DNA of 40,744 nt from Methylosinus sp. Ce-a6 (GTDB taxonomy: Bacteria; Pseudomonadota; Alphaproteobacteria; Rhizobiales; Beijerinckiaceae): assembly GCF_009811655.1 (NCBI RefSeq), contig NZ_BGJX01000030.1, forward strand, positions 1 through 40,744. The letters run 5' to 3'. The notes under the pieces were generated by a model. That model was not told the origin of the DNA. It made no database searches and was given only the letters and a program-made list of their open reading frames with translations. Below are positions 1 to 9,432 of this stretch, piece by piece; the stretch's first letter is position 1; each line of letters starts with the position of its first letter. Both the position numbers and the translations under genes were made by a program.

Positions 1-77
1 AAACCTTCGTCGTTCTGGCGTCGATCCAGATCGCAATCAGGCGGCTCGCGCGATAGTTGTCTTTTGAGTCAGGTTCT
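1..77 (+). mobile_element. Possible 3' end of an IS5-type element
   Basis: The first 56 bases read, in the frame starting at base 3, as a short peptide (TFVVLASIQIAIRRLAR) followed by a TAG stop. It looks like the hydrophobic C-terminal tail of an IS5-family transposase, but only 17 residues are visible. The following bases, read on the minus strand inward from about 77, give GAGAACCTGACTC. The outer end of the IS5 remnant near 17802 reads GAGCTGTGGACTC, which shares GAG and GACTC at the same spacing, as terminal inverted repeats would. The exporter gene loses similarity to its family exactly here, which supports an insertion or deletion junction. This is inference from a very short piece. 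Confidence 0.4.
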
Positions 78-1665
78 CAGCCACAAAGGCTACGATACTC
101 TGTTCGTGCTCGTCGGCGGATTGGCGGTCATCGGCCTGTTCGACGTCGTCCTGCAATATCTACGCAGCTATGCGCTGTCGCACACGACCAACAGGATCGA
201 TGTGGAGCTCGGGCGTCGGCTATTCTTCCATTTGTTCCGCCTGCCGATGAGCTATTTCGAGATTAGGCCCGCCGGCCAAACCGTAGCCCGCGTGCGCGAG
301 CTAGAGACGATTCGTTCCTTTCTGACCGGCCAGGGGCTGTTTTCCGCACTCGATATTCTCTTTACCGTCGTCTTCCTCGTCGTGCTCCTCGCTTATTCCT
401 GGAAGCTCACTCTAATCGTCGTCGGGTCGATCCCGCTATATGTTCTCATCGCCGCACTGGTGCGGCCCGTCCTGCGTGAGACGATCAAGGAGAAATTCAA
501 TCGCGGAGCCGAAAGCCAGCAAATGCTGGTCGAGGCGATCGTCGGCGTGCAGACCATCAAGGCTTCGGCCGTGGAGCCGTCCATGCAAGCGCAGTGGGAG
601 GAAAAGCTCGCGGCCTATGTCTCATCCTCCTTCGATGCGGGCCTCATCGGCGCAGGCGGCCAGAACGCGATCCAATACGTGAGCAAGCTCACGAGCGCGG
701 CGCTCCTGCTATTCGGCGCGAAGGCGGTCATCGACGGAGAGCTGTCCGTCGGAGAGCTCGTCGCCTTCAACATGATCGCCGGACAAGTGGCGCAGCCGAT
801 CTTGCGGCTCTCGCAAATCTGGCAGGACTTCCAGCAGGTGCAGATATCCATCGACCGGCTCGGCGACATTCTGAATATGCCGACCGAGCCTTTGAATGTC
901 GCACATGGTCATTTGCCGCCGGCCAAGGGCGCGATTCAATTGCGCAATGTCACCTTCCGCTACAGACCCGGCGCGCCCGAAGCGCTGAAGAACGTATCTC
1001 TATCGATCCGGCCGGGCGAGGTCGTCGGCGTCGTCGGTCGGTCGGGGTCGGGAAAAACGACGCTCACCAAGCTGGTGCAACGCTTCTATTTGGCCGAGGA
1101 AGGGCAAATTCTCGTCGACGGCGTCGACGTCTCGCAGGTCAGTCCCGCTTGGTTGCGCACGCAGATCGGCGTCGTGCTGCAGGAAAATCTTCTGTTCAAC
1201 CGCTCCATCCACGAAAACATCGCGCTCGCCGACGTGACCATGACGCGCGCCCAGGTGATGGCGGTCGCCAGACTCGCCGGGGCCGACGAGTTCGTGAGCA
1301 AGCTGCCGCGCGGCTATGATACCGTGATCGAAGAACGCGGAGCAAATCTCTCGGGAGGCCAACGCCAGCGCATTGCGATCGCGCGGGCGCTCGCCATGAA
1401 CCCTCCGATCCTCATTTTCGACGAGGCGACCAGCGCTCTCGACTATGAGAGCGAGCGGGTGATCCAGAAAAATATGTTCGAGATCGTCAGAGGCCGCACC
1501 GTGATAATCATCGCGCATCGTCTCCAGGCCGTGCGACCGTGCGACAAGATCATCGGAATGCATGAAGGGCGCATCGTCGAAGTCGGAACGCACGACGAGC
1601 TGCTGATGAAGAAAGGTCTCTACGCTCATCTCTGGGCGCTGCAGAACGATTTGGCGAGGACGTGA
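64..1665 (+). CDS. Type I secretion ABC exporter (HlyB-like), 5'-truncated
   Basis: This is an inner-membrane ABC exporter of the HlyB/RTX type, which would power one-step secretion of an unfolded protein with the adaptor and TolC-type channel encoded next. The permease half contains the HlyB-like stretch HTTNRIDVELGRRLF. The ATPase half has Walker A GRSGSGKTT near residue 323, signature LSGGQ near 429, Walker B ILIFDEATSALD near 455 and an H-loop IIAHR near 482. HlyB-type proteins are about 700 aa. This frame has 533 aa and starts with TTG at the point matching 'DKVL.H.G' in relatives, so the C39-like domain and first membrane segments are missing. Upstream sequence encodes nothing similar. 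The gene is probably inactive unless a fused start is used. Its stop overlaps the adaptor start (TGATG). Confidence 0.85.
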   Translation: MSQVLSHKGYDTLFVLVGGLAVIGLFDVVLQYLRSYALSHTTNRIDVELGRRLFFHLFRLPMSYFEIRPAGQTVARVRELETIRSFLTGQGLFSALDILFTVVFLVVLLAYSWKLTLIVVGSIPLYVLIAALVRPVLRETIKEKFNRGAESQQMLVEAIVGVQTIKASAVEPSMQAQWEEKLAAYVSSSFDAGLIGAGGQNAIQYVSKLTSAALLLFGAKAVIDGELSVGELVAFNMIAGQVAQPILRLSQIWQDFQQVQISIDRLGDILNMPTEPLNVAHGHLPPAKGAIQLRNVTFRYRPGAPEALKNVSLSIRPGEVVGVVGRSGSGKTTLTKLVQRFYLAEEGQILVDGVDVSQVSPAWLRTQIGVVLQENLLFNRSIHENIALADVTMTRAQVMAVARLAGADEFVSKLPRGYDTVIEERGANLSGGQRQRIAIARALAMNPPILIFDEATSALDYESERVIQKNMFEIVRGRTVIIIAHRLQAVRPCDKIIGMHEGRIVEVGTHDELLMKKGLYAHLWALQNDLART

Positions 1666-3116
1666 TGGCGTCGTGGAAATTCGGCTGGCCGGACATGAGC
1701 ATCGCCAAATCTCGGCGCGTTCGCTCCGATCTGGAATTCCTGCCGGCCGCGCTCGCCATATTGGAGACGCCGCCGTCGCCGATTCAAATCGGCCTGCTGT
1801 GGACGATTTGCCTTTTAGCGACCCTCGCTTTGACCTGGAGCTATTTCGGCCAGATCGACATATTGGCGACGGCGCAGGGCAAAATCCAACCATCCGGCCG
1901 GGTCAAGACGATGCAGCCTCTGGAGATCGGCAAGGTCGTCGCGGTTCACGTAGAGAACGGCCGGCGCGTCGCGGCGGGCGACGTTTTGGTCGAGCTCGAT
2001 CAGACGGAAGCCTTTGCCGACGAGACGTCGTCGCGCGCCGCCCATGCGGCGTCCCGGGCGGAATGGCGGCGTCGGACCGCCGCGATCGCCGCAGCCGAAA
2101 GGCGCGATATCACGAGCGCGCCGCAACTCGACTGGCCGGACGACATTCCGGAGAACATAAAGGCGCGAGAGCAGCGCGTTCTCGAGAGCGATCTCTCGCA
2201 GCTGAAGGCGGCCGTGCTGAGCTTCGACGCGCAGATCATCGAGAAGCGCGCCGAAGAACAGCGACTCTCGGATACGATTGCCGCGCAGGAGACATTGGTC
2301 GAGACCTTGAAGAAGCGGGTCGACATGCGAACCGCGCTGGTTGCGCGTAAGGCGATCGCGCCAGCGAGCCTGCTCGATGCGCAAGAGACGCTGCAGAGCC
2401 AACAGACTGCGTTGGCGACGCAGAAAGGCCAGCTGCTCGAGGCGCGCGCAAATATGGACGTGCTGGCGAAGGAGCGCGAGAAGGCTTTCAAGAATTTTAT
2501 CGCCGACAATGCGCAGAAATTCGCGGAGGCCGGCCGTCAGATCGACGATCTCGAACAGAAGGCGTCCAAGGCCCATGCGAGGACCGGCCATATGACGCTC
2601 GTCAGCCCGATCGCCGGCACGGTTCTCGGACTTTCGATCACATCGAAGCATCAGGTCGTCTCGCCGGGCGAGGAGCTCATGCGCATCGTCCCGGACGACG
2701 CCGGCCTTGAGATCGAATGCTATGCGGAGAATAAGGACGTCGGCTTCATCGAGGCGGGTCAAAAATCGGTGATCAAGATCGAGTCCTTTCCTTTCACTCG
2801 CTACGGATCTCTGGACGGCGTCGTCACGCGCGTAGCGCGTGACGCGATTCCGGAGCCGGACGCGCAGGCGGCCGAAGCCAATCCGGCCAAGTCGCCGAAG
2901 GCGAGCTATTTCGGCGGCGCGCAGCGCGTGCAGAATCTGGTATTCCCGGTGAACGTGGCGCCCGAGAGGCAGTTCATGAGCGTGGACGGCATAGATGTTC
3001 CCCTCTCGCCGGGAATGTCCGTGTCGGTCGAGATCAGGACCGGCAAGCGGCGCATTCTCGAATATTTGTTCTCGCCGCTGGTCGAGACCGCGTCGCGGGC
3101 GTTGCGTGAGAGATGA
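1665..3116 (+). CDS. HlyD-type membrane fusion protein (type I secretion adaptor)
   Basis: This is the periplasmic adaptor that joins the ABC exporter to the outer-membrane channel. A single N-terminal membrane segment lies at about residues 41-60. It is followed by a lipoyl-like half-motif (GKVVAVHVENGRRVAAGDVLVELD), a long alanine/glutamate/glutamine-rich coiled-coil at about 110-300, and the second lipoyl half and beta-barrel (SPIAGTVLGLSI, then PGEELMRIVPDD). The C-terminal pattern (SPGMSVSVEIRTGKRRILEYL.SPL) is typical of HlyD/PrtE proteins. The length of 483 aa is normal. I prefer the ATG at 1665, which overlaps the exporter stop and follows GGCGAGGA, over the GTG one codon earlier. The gene looks intact. 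Confidence 0.9.
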   Translation: MASWKFGWPDMSIAKSRRVRSDLEFLPAALAILETPPSPIQIGLLWTICLLATLALTWSYFGQIDILATAQGKIQPSGRVKTMQPLEIGKVVAVHVENGRRVAAGDVLVELDQTEAFADETSSRAAHAASRAEWRRRTAAIAAAERRDITSAPQLDWPDDIPENIKAREQRVLESDLSQLKAAVLSFDAQIIEKRAEEQRLSDTIAAQETLVETLKKRVDMRTALVARKAIAPASLLDAQETLQSQQTALATQKGQLLEARANMDVLAKEREKAFKNFIADNAQKFAEAGRQIDDLEQKASKAHARTGHMTLVSPIAGTVLGLSITSKHQVVSPGEELMRIVPDDAGLEIECYAENKDVGFIEAGQKSVIKIESFPFTRYGSLDGVVTRVARDAIPEPDAQAAEANPAKSPKASYFGGAQRVQNLVFPVNVAPERQFMSVDGIDVPLSPGMSVSVEIRTGKRRILEYLFSPLVETASRALRER

Positions 3117-3176
3117 GAAGGCGGCGTGGCCCGAGGGGTCCTCGTCGAGAGCGGCTAGAGTCGAGAGCGTTGCGTG

Positions 3177-4637
3177 ATGGCGTTTCGAAAATCGATCCGA
3201 TGTGCGGCGTCGGCCGTCTGTGCTCGTCGAGTTGCATCTGGGCGAGCCCTCTTGCTCGGCGCGGCCCTGGTTGCCTCGCCCGCCGGACACGAGGCGCTGG
3301 CGGAAACAATGGAGTCGGCGCTGGCCAAGGCCTATGTCGGCAATCCCGATCTCAACCAGCAGCGCGCCAATGTATGGGCGCGCGACGAGGATGTCGCCAA
3401 AGCGGCGGGAGGGATGCGGCCGAAGCTCAACGCCTCCGTCAACGGCGGGCCGCAATTCAATCGGCTGCGGCAGCCGGCCGGCCGCAACAGCTCCAACGAG
3501 CGGCTCTACAGCATAGAACAGACGATAGGCGAGCCGCGCGCCGCCGCCTTCGCGCTGTCGCAGCCGCTGTTCGATGGATGGCGCACGGATAATTCCGTCC
3601 GTCAGGCCGAGTCGGGCGTCTTCGCCGCGCGGGCGACGATGCGCGTCGCAGAACAGACGACGCTTCAGAACGCCGCGACCGCCTATATGAATGTGTTGCG
3701 CGACACGGCGGTTCTCGGCCTGCGCAAGAACAATATCGCGGTCCTGAAAGAGCAATTGCGGGTGACGCGGAATCGGCAGGAACTCGGCGAGCTGAGCCTC
3801 ACCGACGTGGCGCAGGCGCAGGCTGCGCTTGCCCATGCGGAGATGGAGTTGAGTGCCGCCCAGGGGGCGCTCGAGGCGAGCGCCGCCAATTTCCGTCATG
3901 TGATCGGCGTCGAGCCGCATCATTTGGAGCCGGCGGCGACAATCGAGCAGCTGCTGCCGAAATCCTCGAGCGAGGCGATCGGCATCGCACTCGCCGAGCA
4001 TCCGAGCGTTGTCGCGGCGCAGCATCAGGTCGACGCCGCCGAGTCGGCGGTGAAAGTCGGCGAAGGCGCGCTCCTCCCGACCGTCTCGGCGAACCTGCAG
4101 GTCAATCAGCAATATGAATCCTTCTTCAGCATTCCGGGCACGCGGCAGTTCACGGCGCAGGTGAGCGGCGCGCTGAACGTGCCTATTTATCAAGGCGGGG
4201 TCGAATATGCGTCGATCCGCCAGGCGAAGGCGCAATTGCGTCAGGCGCGCTTCAACGTCGACCTGCAGCGCGATGCGGCGCGCGCCGCCGTCGTATCGAG
4301 CATCAGCCAGTTGAAGACGGCGATCGGCTCGATCGCCGCGGGGCGGGTCGCGGCGAAGGCGGCGGAGGTGGCGCTGAAGGGCGTGCGCGACGAGGCGCAA
4401 TTGGGCCGGCGCACGACGCTCGACGTGCTCAACGCCCAGCAAGCGCTGCTCAATGCGCGCGTCGATCTGGTGACGGCGCAACGCGACCGCATCGTCGCCG
4501 CCTACGCCGCCCTGGCCGCGCTCGGCCGCCTTTCGGCCGAGCGGCTGCGGCTGGAGACGACGATCTATGACCCGGCCCCGCATCTCGAAGAGAGCCGCGG
4601 CAAATGGTTCGGGCTGGACGGTCCGGGAGAAAAATAG
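3177..4637 (+). CDS. TolC-family outer-membrane channel protein
   Basis: This is the outer-membrane exit duct of the type I system. An N-terminal signal sequence (hydrophobic at roughly residues 20-40, ending near EALAE) is followed by two repeats of the outer-membrane efflux protein fold. Typical marks are GNPDLNQQRANVWARDEDV, SQPLFDGWRTDNSVRQAE, the GELSLTDVAQAQAAL segment and its repeat LGRRTTLDVLNAQQALLNARVDLV, and NVPIYQGGVEYASIRQAKAQL. The length of 486 aa fits TolC. The start is the ATG at 3177; an overlapping GTG lies one codon upstream. It lies 60 bases after the adaptor gene, in the same direction, and converges on the repeat-protein gene. Confidence 0.9.
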   Translation: MAFRKSIRCAASAVCARRVASGRALLLGAALVASPAGHEALAETMESALAKAYVGNPDLNQQRANVWARDEDVAKAAGGMRPKLNASVNGGPQFNRLRQPAGRNSSNERLYSIEQTIGEPRAAAFALSQPLFDGWRTDNSVRQAESGVFAARATMRVAEQTTLQNAATAYMNVLRDTAVLGLRKNNIAVLKEQLRVTRNRQELGELSLTDVAQAQAALAHAEMELSAAQGALEASAANFRHVIGVEPHHLEPAATIEQLLPKSSSEAIGIALAEHPSVVAAQHQVDAAESAVKVGEGALLPTVSANLQVNQQYESFFSIPGTRQFTAQVSGALNVPIYQGGVEYASIRQAKAQLRQARFNVDLQRDAARAAVVSSISQLKTAIGSIAAGRVAAKAAEVALKGVRDEAQLGRRTTLDVLNAQQALLNARVDLVTAQRDRIVAAYAALAALGRLSAERLRLETTIYDPAPHLEESRGKWFGLDGPGEK

Positions 4638-4706
4638 CGCAGAGCGTTTTCGCAGCTTTCGTGTAGAAAGTCCCGATTACCTCGAAATTCGATGTCGACG
4701 GCATTT

Positions 4707-4737
4707 CTCGTGGGCGTGTCGCCGACACGCCCACGAG
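4707..4737. terminator. Bidirectional terminator hairpin
   Basis: A perfect 15-bp inverted repeat, CTCGTGGGCGTGTCG and its complement, is separated by one base. It lies between the stops of two convergent genes (4637 on plus, 4749 on minus). There is no clear T-tract, but the position and perfection of the hairpin suggest it ends transcription from both sides. Confidence 0.7.
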
Positions 4738-4748
4738 GTCGAGAACCA

Positions 4749-7700
4749 TCAGGCAAATTGGAATTGGCTCTGATTGAGGCTCGAAACCGCAACGTTTTTC
4801 AACGTGATCGCATCCGCCGCGCTCGCCGTGATCACCGTATCCGCTCCGACCTGCTGCGCCGCACCGATGAGATGCGCCCAGTCGGCGAAGATCGAGCTGT
4901 CGATCTGCATCCGATCGCTGCCGTCGAAACCGGAAATCTGATCCTGGCCGAAATTCGCTTCGAAAACGAATATTTCCGAAGAGCCCGTATCGTCGACGGA
5001 GTCGTTGCCGGCTCCGAACACGACTTTGTTATTGCTTCCGGAGAGCGTGAGAGCGTCGCCAAATTCGAAAGCGACCGAGTTGCCCGAGCCGTTGAGCGCA
5101 GCCTTCGCGCCGCCGCTCATGACGAGCGAGCCGTTGGACATGTTCACGACGTCGCCGGAACCGTTCTGCCCATTCGTTGAGAGCGTGATTTTCGCTCCCG
5201 TCTCGCCATAGACCGTATTGGCGTCGCCGACAATGTTCGCATCCACTCCAGCAAAGACAGTGACGGTATTGTTCGAGCCGTTGACGATCGTTCCAGACCC
5301 TCCCACCCAGACTCCATCGGAGCTCGCGGAGACTACGTTGTCGTCGCCATATATTCCGAAATTGCTGCCGACGTCTGCGGTAACGACATTGCGCGAACCC
5401 ATTACCTCCATGCGGGAGTTCGCGAGAAGGTTCACTGACCCGCTCGAAAGATTGACGACATTGCTGGCGCCCCATGCGCCATTGCCGCCGATCGTCAGGA
5501 CATCGCCGCTCCCGGCGTTGATCGCGTTTCCGCCTCCCGTAACACGAACGATCGCATTCTCCGCGAAATTCAGGGTCTGATAGGACGCAGCGATCGCTTG
5601 GCCTGCCTGGGATCCTATATAGGCCAGATGCTCGGCGCTTTCGGCGAGCGCGTAGATCATGTCGCCGCGGCTCACGCTATTATTGTCGAGCATCGACACC
5701 CAATCGGAGCTTTCCGTCGCGGTCGGGTTTCGTCCCAAGGAATTCAGATAGATGCGGGCAACGAAATCGGCGTTCGACAAGGCCCCATAGGTCTGGTCGA
5801 AAATGCTCGGATTCGAGGTGTAAGGCCATTGAACCGAGACGATATTGTTCGCCAGTCCCGCCTCATTGGCGCCACCGCCGACGATCGCCTGATAGCCGTC
5901 CGAAAGCTCGGTGGCGGACGGGTCGCGTCCGAGAGCGGTCTCATACACACGCGTGACCATGTCCTTGGCGAGCTGCTGATCGACGGTATGGTCCGACGCC
6001 AAGGACGCCATCGACTGAACGGAATTGTTCGTCGTCGCATGGACGTTTCCGACAAGCACGTGCTCCGCGCTCTCGGAAATCTGAGCCATCACGTCGGCGC
6101 GGCTGAGCGCTCCGGCGTTCAATTGACCGAGATAGCCGGTGAGCTCGGCGATAGAAGGAGCGCGGCCGAGCGCATTTTCGAACACGCGTTCGACGAACTG
6201 CAGATTCGACAGCCCGCCATAGCGCGTGGAAAACTCGGTCGCGTTCATGAGATCATTCGACAGCTGCGTCGAATTCAACGCATTCGTCGACGAATTGATA
6301 TATTTGCCGATCAACTCTTTTTCGTCGATCAGCATGTCGCGATCGAAGGCCGAGTCGTACAAGCGCTCCGCCAAATCGAGATACTGTCCCAAAGCGTCGG
6401 ACTCGATGCGGATCGTTCCAGAAGCGTTCGAGCTTGAGTAGACATATGTGTCGATCTTGTTCTCATCGATCGTGTGCGACGAGGAGCCGATGGTGTTGCC
6501 ATAGGAGTCTTTCGAGTTCCAATTGTAGCTCCCGGTTCCGTCGCCCAGTTCCGACCTGGTCTGAGTAATTCCGGCCGACGTGTTCATCGTCGTGCTCAGG
6601 CCGTCGAAGCTCGTCGTGGTCGTCGCCGTCGACCCGTCCTTGAACGTGATCGTCGAGACCTTGACGCCATCGGCGCCCTCTGTCACCGAGACGGTCTCGA
6701 CTGTGACATTGTCTCCATCGATATCGATCGTCGTGGTCGCGGACTTGCCGTTGGCGCTCGTGGTGAGGATTGATTTTCCTTTCAGGGCTCCGCCTGCGTA
6801 GAAATCGGCGACCTCGCGTGTCACGCTGCCGTCCGCATTCAGCGTCGTCAGGTCGGTCTCTGTCTCGATAGCGGAGCCGAGACCATTCAAGTCGATCTGC
6901 GATGTCTCCGACAAGCCATTCGCGCTGATCGTCGTGATGATGCGAGCTCGTAGTGTCCCATTCGAATTGAAATCCGAAGTTGTGACAGTATTACTCCCGT
7001 CCGCATTGAGACGCTCCATGCTCGATCGGGACCAATCGACGGTACGATCGCCGTTCGTGTCGATCGCCTCCAGCGCCGTCAGGCCGTTAGCGCTCTCGAG
7101 CTTGACGCTTCTGCCCTTCAGGGCGCCGTTGGAATTGGTTTCCCACACGACGCGCCCCGATGCGCCGCTCGCCTCCTGGCGACTATTCTCGAAATGTTCA
7201 TAAGCGCCGTCGCCATTGGCGTCGCGCGCGAGATTTTGTCTCAGCCCGTCCCAGCTGATGGTCGTCGCCTCCTTTCGACGCAGCGAGCCGTCGAGATTCT
7301 TGGCCGTCCGCGTGTCCGCGGTGGCGCCGTCTACCGTGACTGTCGAAACGTCAATCGTATCATAGGTTCCGTCACCATTGACGTCGAACTGATAGCTCGT
7401 CGCTAATTTCGATGCATTGATGGTAGTTACGGCCTTGTCGATCAAGATCGGCCCGCTCGACCCGTATAGAAGCATCATCCCAGGATCGGCCGATTGATCA
7501 ATCACGACCCGCGTTGTCGAACCATCCGAATTATATGTCGTGACGTCGCTCGACGCCAGATTGATGCTTGCGCCGCCGTTGGAGCCCATCCATTGTTTGG
7601 AGATGGAGAGGCCATTGGCGCTGACGGTTGTGACGATCTGCTCGCGGATACGTCCAGACGTCGATCCATTATACTGTGTATAGGTTCCGACCCTGCTCCC

Positions 7701-8036
7701 GTCGCCGTTCAGGACTGTGCCATCGGTCACGGCCTTCACGACGTCGAGCGATTGATAGGGGATCGGAATCCAATATCCTGCCCAAATCCAATTGTAGTGA
7801 GTCACCAATTCGCTGAAGGCGGTTTCCCTGGAGAGGCCGTCTGCGCTCTCCGTGGTCGTTCGCTGATTCTTGACGCCGCCGTCGGAGTTGAAATTCGAGA
7901 TCGTGTCGATCATGGCGCCGTTCGGCTGAATCTGAATGGTCTTGGTCTGATCGTTTGCGCCATTGCCGTCGATATCGTGGTTGATCGTCGTGCTGCGTCG
8001 ATCCGCGCTCACCGAAGTAATCGTCTGGTCGCGCAA
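4749..8036 (-). CDS. Large secreted repeat protein with DUF4214 units, 5'-truncated
   Basis: This is probably the substrate of the adjacent type I exporter. Residues about 1-520 are imperfect 45-50-aa repeats built on T.SANGLS...D.NGDG.YD and LNADGS......NGALKG, resembling repeats in RTX-associated surface proteins. Residues about 550-805 carry DUF4214-type units with LGRAPSIAE, LGRDPSATE and LGRNPTATE. Residues 806-1095 are a Gly/Asn/Ser-rich beta region (GSGDVVNMSNGS, GSNNKVVFGAGNDSVDD) ending in a C-terminal motif typical of type I substrates (IFVFEANFGQDQISGFDGSD, last residues FQFA). The TTG at 8036 is unlikely to be native, because the same frame continues as repeat sequence (SADGLTITTQADLDGNG) to about 8180, where similarity stops. 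The beginning, with any further repeats, has been lost. Confidence 0.7.
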   Translation of the reverse strand: MRDQTITSVSADRRSTTINHDIDGNGANDQTKTIQIQPNGAMIDTISNFNSDGGVKNQRTTTESADGLSRETAFSELVTHYNWIWAGYWIPIPYQSLDVVKAVTDGTVLNGDGSRVGTYTQYNGSTSGRIREQIVTTVSANGLSISKQWMGSNGGASINLASSDVTTYNSDGSTTRVVIDQSADPGMMLLYGSSGPILIDKAVTTINASKLATSYQFDVNGDGTYDTIDVSTVTVDGATADTRTAKNLDGSLRRKEATTISWDGLRQNLARDANGDGAYEHFENSRQEASGASGRVVWETNSNGALKGRSVKLESANGLTALEAIDTNGDRTVDWSRSSMERLNADGSNTVTTSDFNSNGTLRARIITTISANGLSETSQIDLNGLGSAIETETDLTTLNADGSVTREVADFYAGGALKGKSILTTSANGKSATTTIDIDGDNVTVETVSVTEGADGVKVSTITFKDGSTATTTTSFDGLSTTMNTSAGITQTRSELGDGTGSYNWNSKDSYGNTIGSSSHTIDENKIDTYVYSSSNASGTIRIESDALGQYLDLAERLYDSAFDRDMLIDEKELIGKYINSSTNALNSTQLSNDLMNATEFSTRYGGLSNLQFVERVFENALGRAPSIAELTGYLGQLNAGALSRADVMAQISESAEHVLVGNVHATTNNSVQSMASLASDHTVDQQLAKDMVTRVYETALGRDPSATELSDGYQAIVGGGANEAGLANNIVSVQWPYTSNPSIFDQTYGALSNADFVARIYLNSLGRNPTATESSDWVSMLDNNSVSRGDMIYALAESAEHLAYIGSQAGQAIAASYQTLNFAENAIVRVTGGGNAINAGSGDVLTIGGNGAWGASNVVNLSSGSVNLLANSRMEVMGSRNVVTADVGSNFGIYGDDNVVSASSDGVWVGGSGTIVNGSNNTVTVFAGVDANIVGDANTVYGETGAKITLSTNGQNGSGDVVNMSNGSLVMSGGAKAALNGSGNSVAFEFGDALTLSGSNNKVVFGAGNDSVDDTGSSEIFVFEANFGQDQISGFDGSDRMQIDSSIFADWAHLIGAAQQVGADTVITASAADAITLKNVAVSSLNQSQFQFA

Positions 8037-8211
8037 GGAACCATTGCCGTTGTTTCGGCTGACGGTCTCGACATGGCTATTGTCGGCCGCGACGCTGCGT
8101 GCATCCGTCGTCGTCAGATCATAGGCGCCGTTTCCATCGAGATCTGCTTGCGTCGTGATCGTCAGTCCGTCGGCGCTACTTCGGCGCTTCTGGGGAAATT
8201 AAAAGCGGCAT
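8037..8211 (-). other. Repeat-coding remnant and deletion scar
   Basis: The minus-strand frame of the secreted repeat protein continues without interruption from 8037 to about 8180 and encodes two more repeat motifs. It then runs through unrelated codons into a TAA at 8199-8201. No ATG or ribosome binding site is present. The tail end of a DUF1403 pseudogene begins 11 bases beyond. The join therefore marks a deletion or recombination point that removed the start of the secreted-protein gene. Confidence 0.65.
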
Positions 8212-8690
8212 TTACAGCAGCACCGGATCGGCGAGACCGATCATGGCGAGCGGCGGCGGCGCGTCCCAGTTCAGCCGCTGGGCGAGGACGACGGCGGCCG
8301 CCCAGAGCGCGAGGGATGTCGCGACGCGCGGGCGACGCTTTCGCGAGAATTTCCTCGGTCTGCGCCGCCGCGGCGAGCGGAGGCCCGAGGCCGACGGGAA
8401 GCGTCGCGGCGACGGCGGCCTAATCGCGGGCAGTCAGTTCCAGCCAAGCCGGCGGCGGCGGTCGCTTCGCCGTCGAGCACGGGATGCAGGGCGCGGTCGC
8501 GCCAGAGGGCGACGAGACGACCGCCCGGCGTCACCGCACCGGCCAAGGGAGCGGCATGGCAGACGGCATCGCGCAGCGCCGCCTCTCCTCGCGCAAGCGC
8601 ACCGCCGACGCGGACGGCCGCCGCGCGCAGCGCCAGCCGCTGGCGCAATGCGCCGGTGAAGAGCGGCTCGGCGCGCGCGTGCCGTCACAC
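8212..8690 (-). pseudogene. Decayed DUF1403-family gene (3' part)
   Basis: Three minus-strand reading frames in succession give pieces of one DUF1403-like protein. The first piece (EPLFTGALRQRLALRAAAV, then GEAALRDAV) covers about 8690-8460. The second (LPVGLGPPLAAAAQTEEIL), preceded by an in-frame TAG, covers about 8420-8340. The third (SLALWAAAVVLAQRLNW, ending LADPVLL-stop) covers 8330-8212. Two frameshifts, one internal stop and a missing N-terminal half make this a clear pseudogene. The family has no known function and is common on rhizobial mobile DNA; I recognise it from memory of the family pattern. Confidence 0.65.
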
Positions 8691-8770
8691 GACGGTCTTT
8701 TCTCAAGGCTCGGCGCCATCAACGCGTGAAGGCACTGGTTGCAAACTCGCGTGCGCGAGCCAGTTTAAAA

Positions 8771-9387
8771 TCACTTCGCTTTTTCCTTCCGCGGTTTCGG
8801 CTGATGAAGCCGGCGTTTTACGCCGGGCCGCAGTGCGTTCCGCATGTTCTTATCAACGACCGCGAGATCGAACCACTCCGGGTCGAAATGCCCGCCACAC
8901 CAAGTCAGCACCTCGCGATATTCCGGGTGCTTCGGGTCAGAAACTATTCCGAGGAAATTCTCATAGCCATATTTTCCGCCGACGTCCTCCGGTGGACGGG
9001 CCGGAGCGCCAGCGACGCATGTCGCGTGCTTCGCAGAGACCGGTAGCGTGAGCTTGTTCTCGATCTCGACGGTGTGATCCCAACAGTCTCCAAGTCGTAG
9101 CGGTAGCCGAAGGCAAGTCCGTCTTTGCCGGAAAAGTCCGCCAGCCGCACTTCGCGCTCGTCGAACAATCGGGGATCCAAATCCGACCAGCCGTCGTCTT
9201 CGACTTCCAAGTCGCCGTAGCGCAGTCCGCCGATCCGAAATTCATGGAGATGGTAGTTCCACCAATTGAAGGCAGCCTGAATCGCGAGATGCAATTGGGG
9301 AAGGTTCCAGGAAACGGGAACAATGGGGCGTCGCCAAATCGGCGGCGCGACGCCGGCGATTTCGATTCGAAGCTGAGCCGCGTTCAA
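8771..9387 (-). pseudogene. pRiA4b ORF-3-like gene with a single-base frameshift
   Basis: The first half (LRIEIAGVAPPIWRRPIV, LPQLHLAIQAAFNWWNYHLHEF, FGYRYDL) matches the plasmid pRiA4b ORF-3 family (PF07929), found near mobile elements and of unknown function. The expected continuation after the RYDL residues is in the next frame: CWDHTVEIENKLTLPVSA, YGYENFLGIVSDPKHPEY, GGHFDPEWFDL, ending at TGA 8771-8773. Inserting one G into the GG at minus-strand position about 9091 restores a continuous protein of about 206 aa with the family motif DLGDCWDH. The start is probably TTG 9387; no ATG precedes it before a stop at 9433. It is either freshly inactivated or a sequencing error. Confidence 0.75.
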
Positions 9388-9432
9388 TTCTTCGAAGGGC
9401 TTGACAGACCCGATCTCGCTGTCGATCGACTC

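Noticed and set aside
1815..4583. Very long minus-strand open frame (922 codons) opposite the adaptor and channel genes
   Set aside because: It is Arg/Leu-rich, has no family pattern and lies fully opposite two clear HlyD and TolC genes. High GC keeps the opposite frame open.
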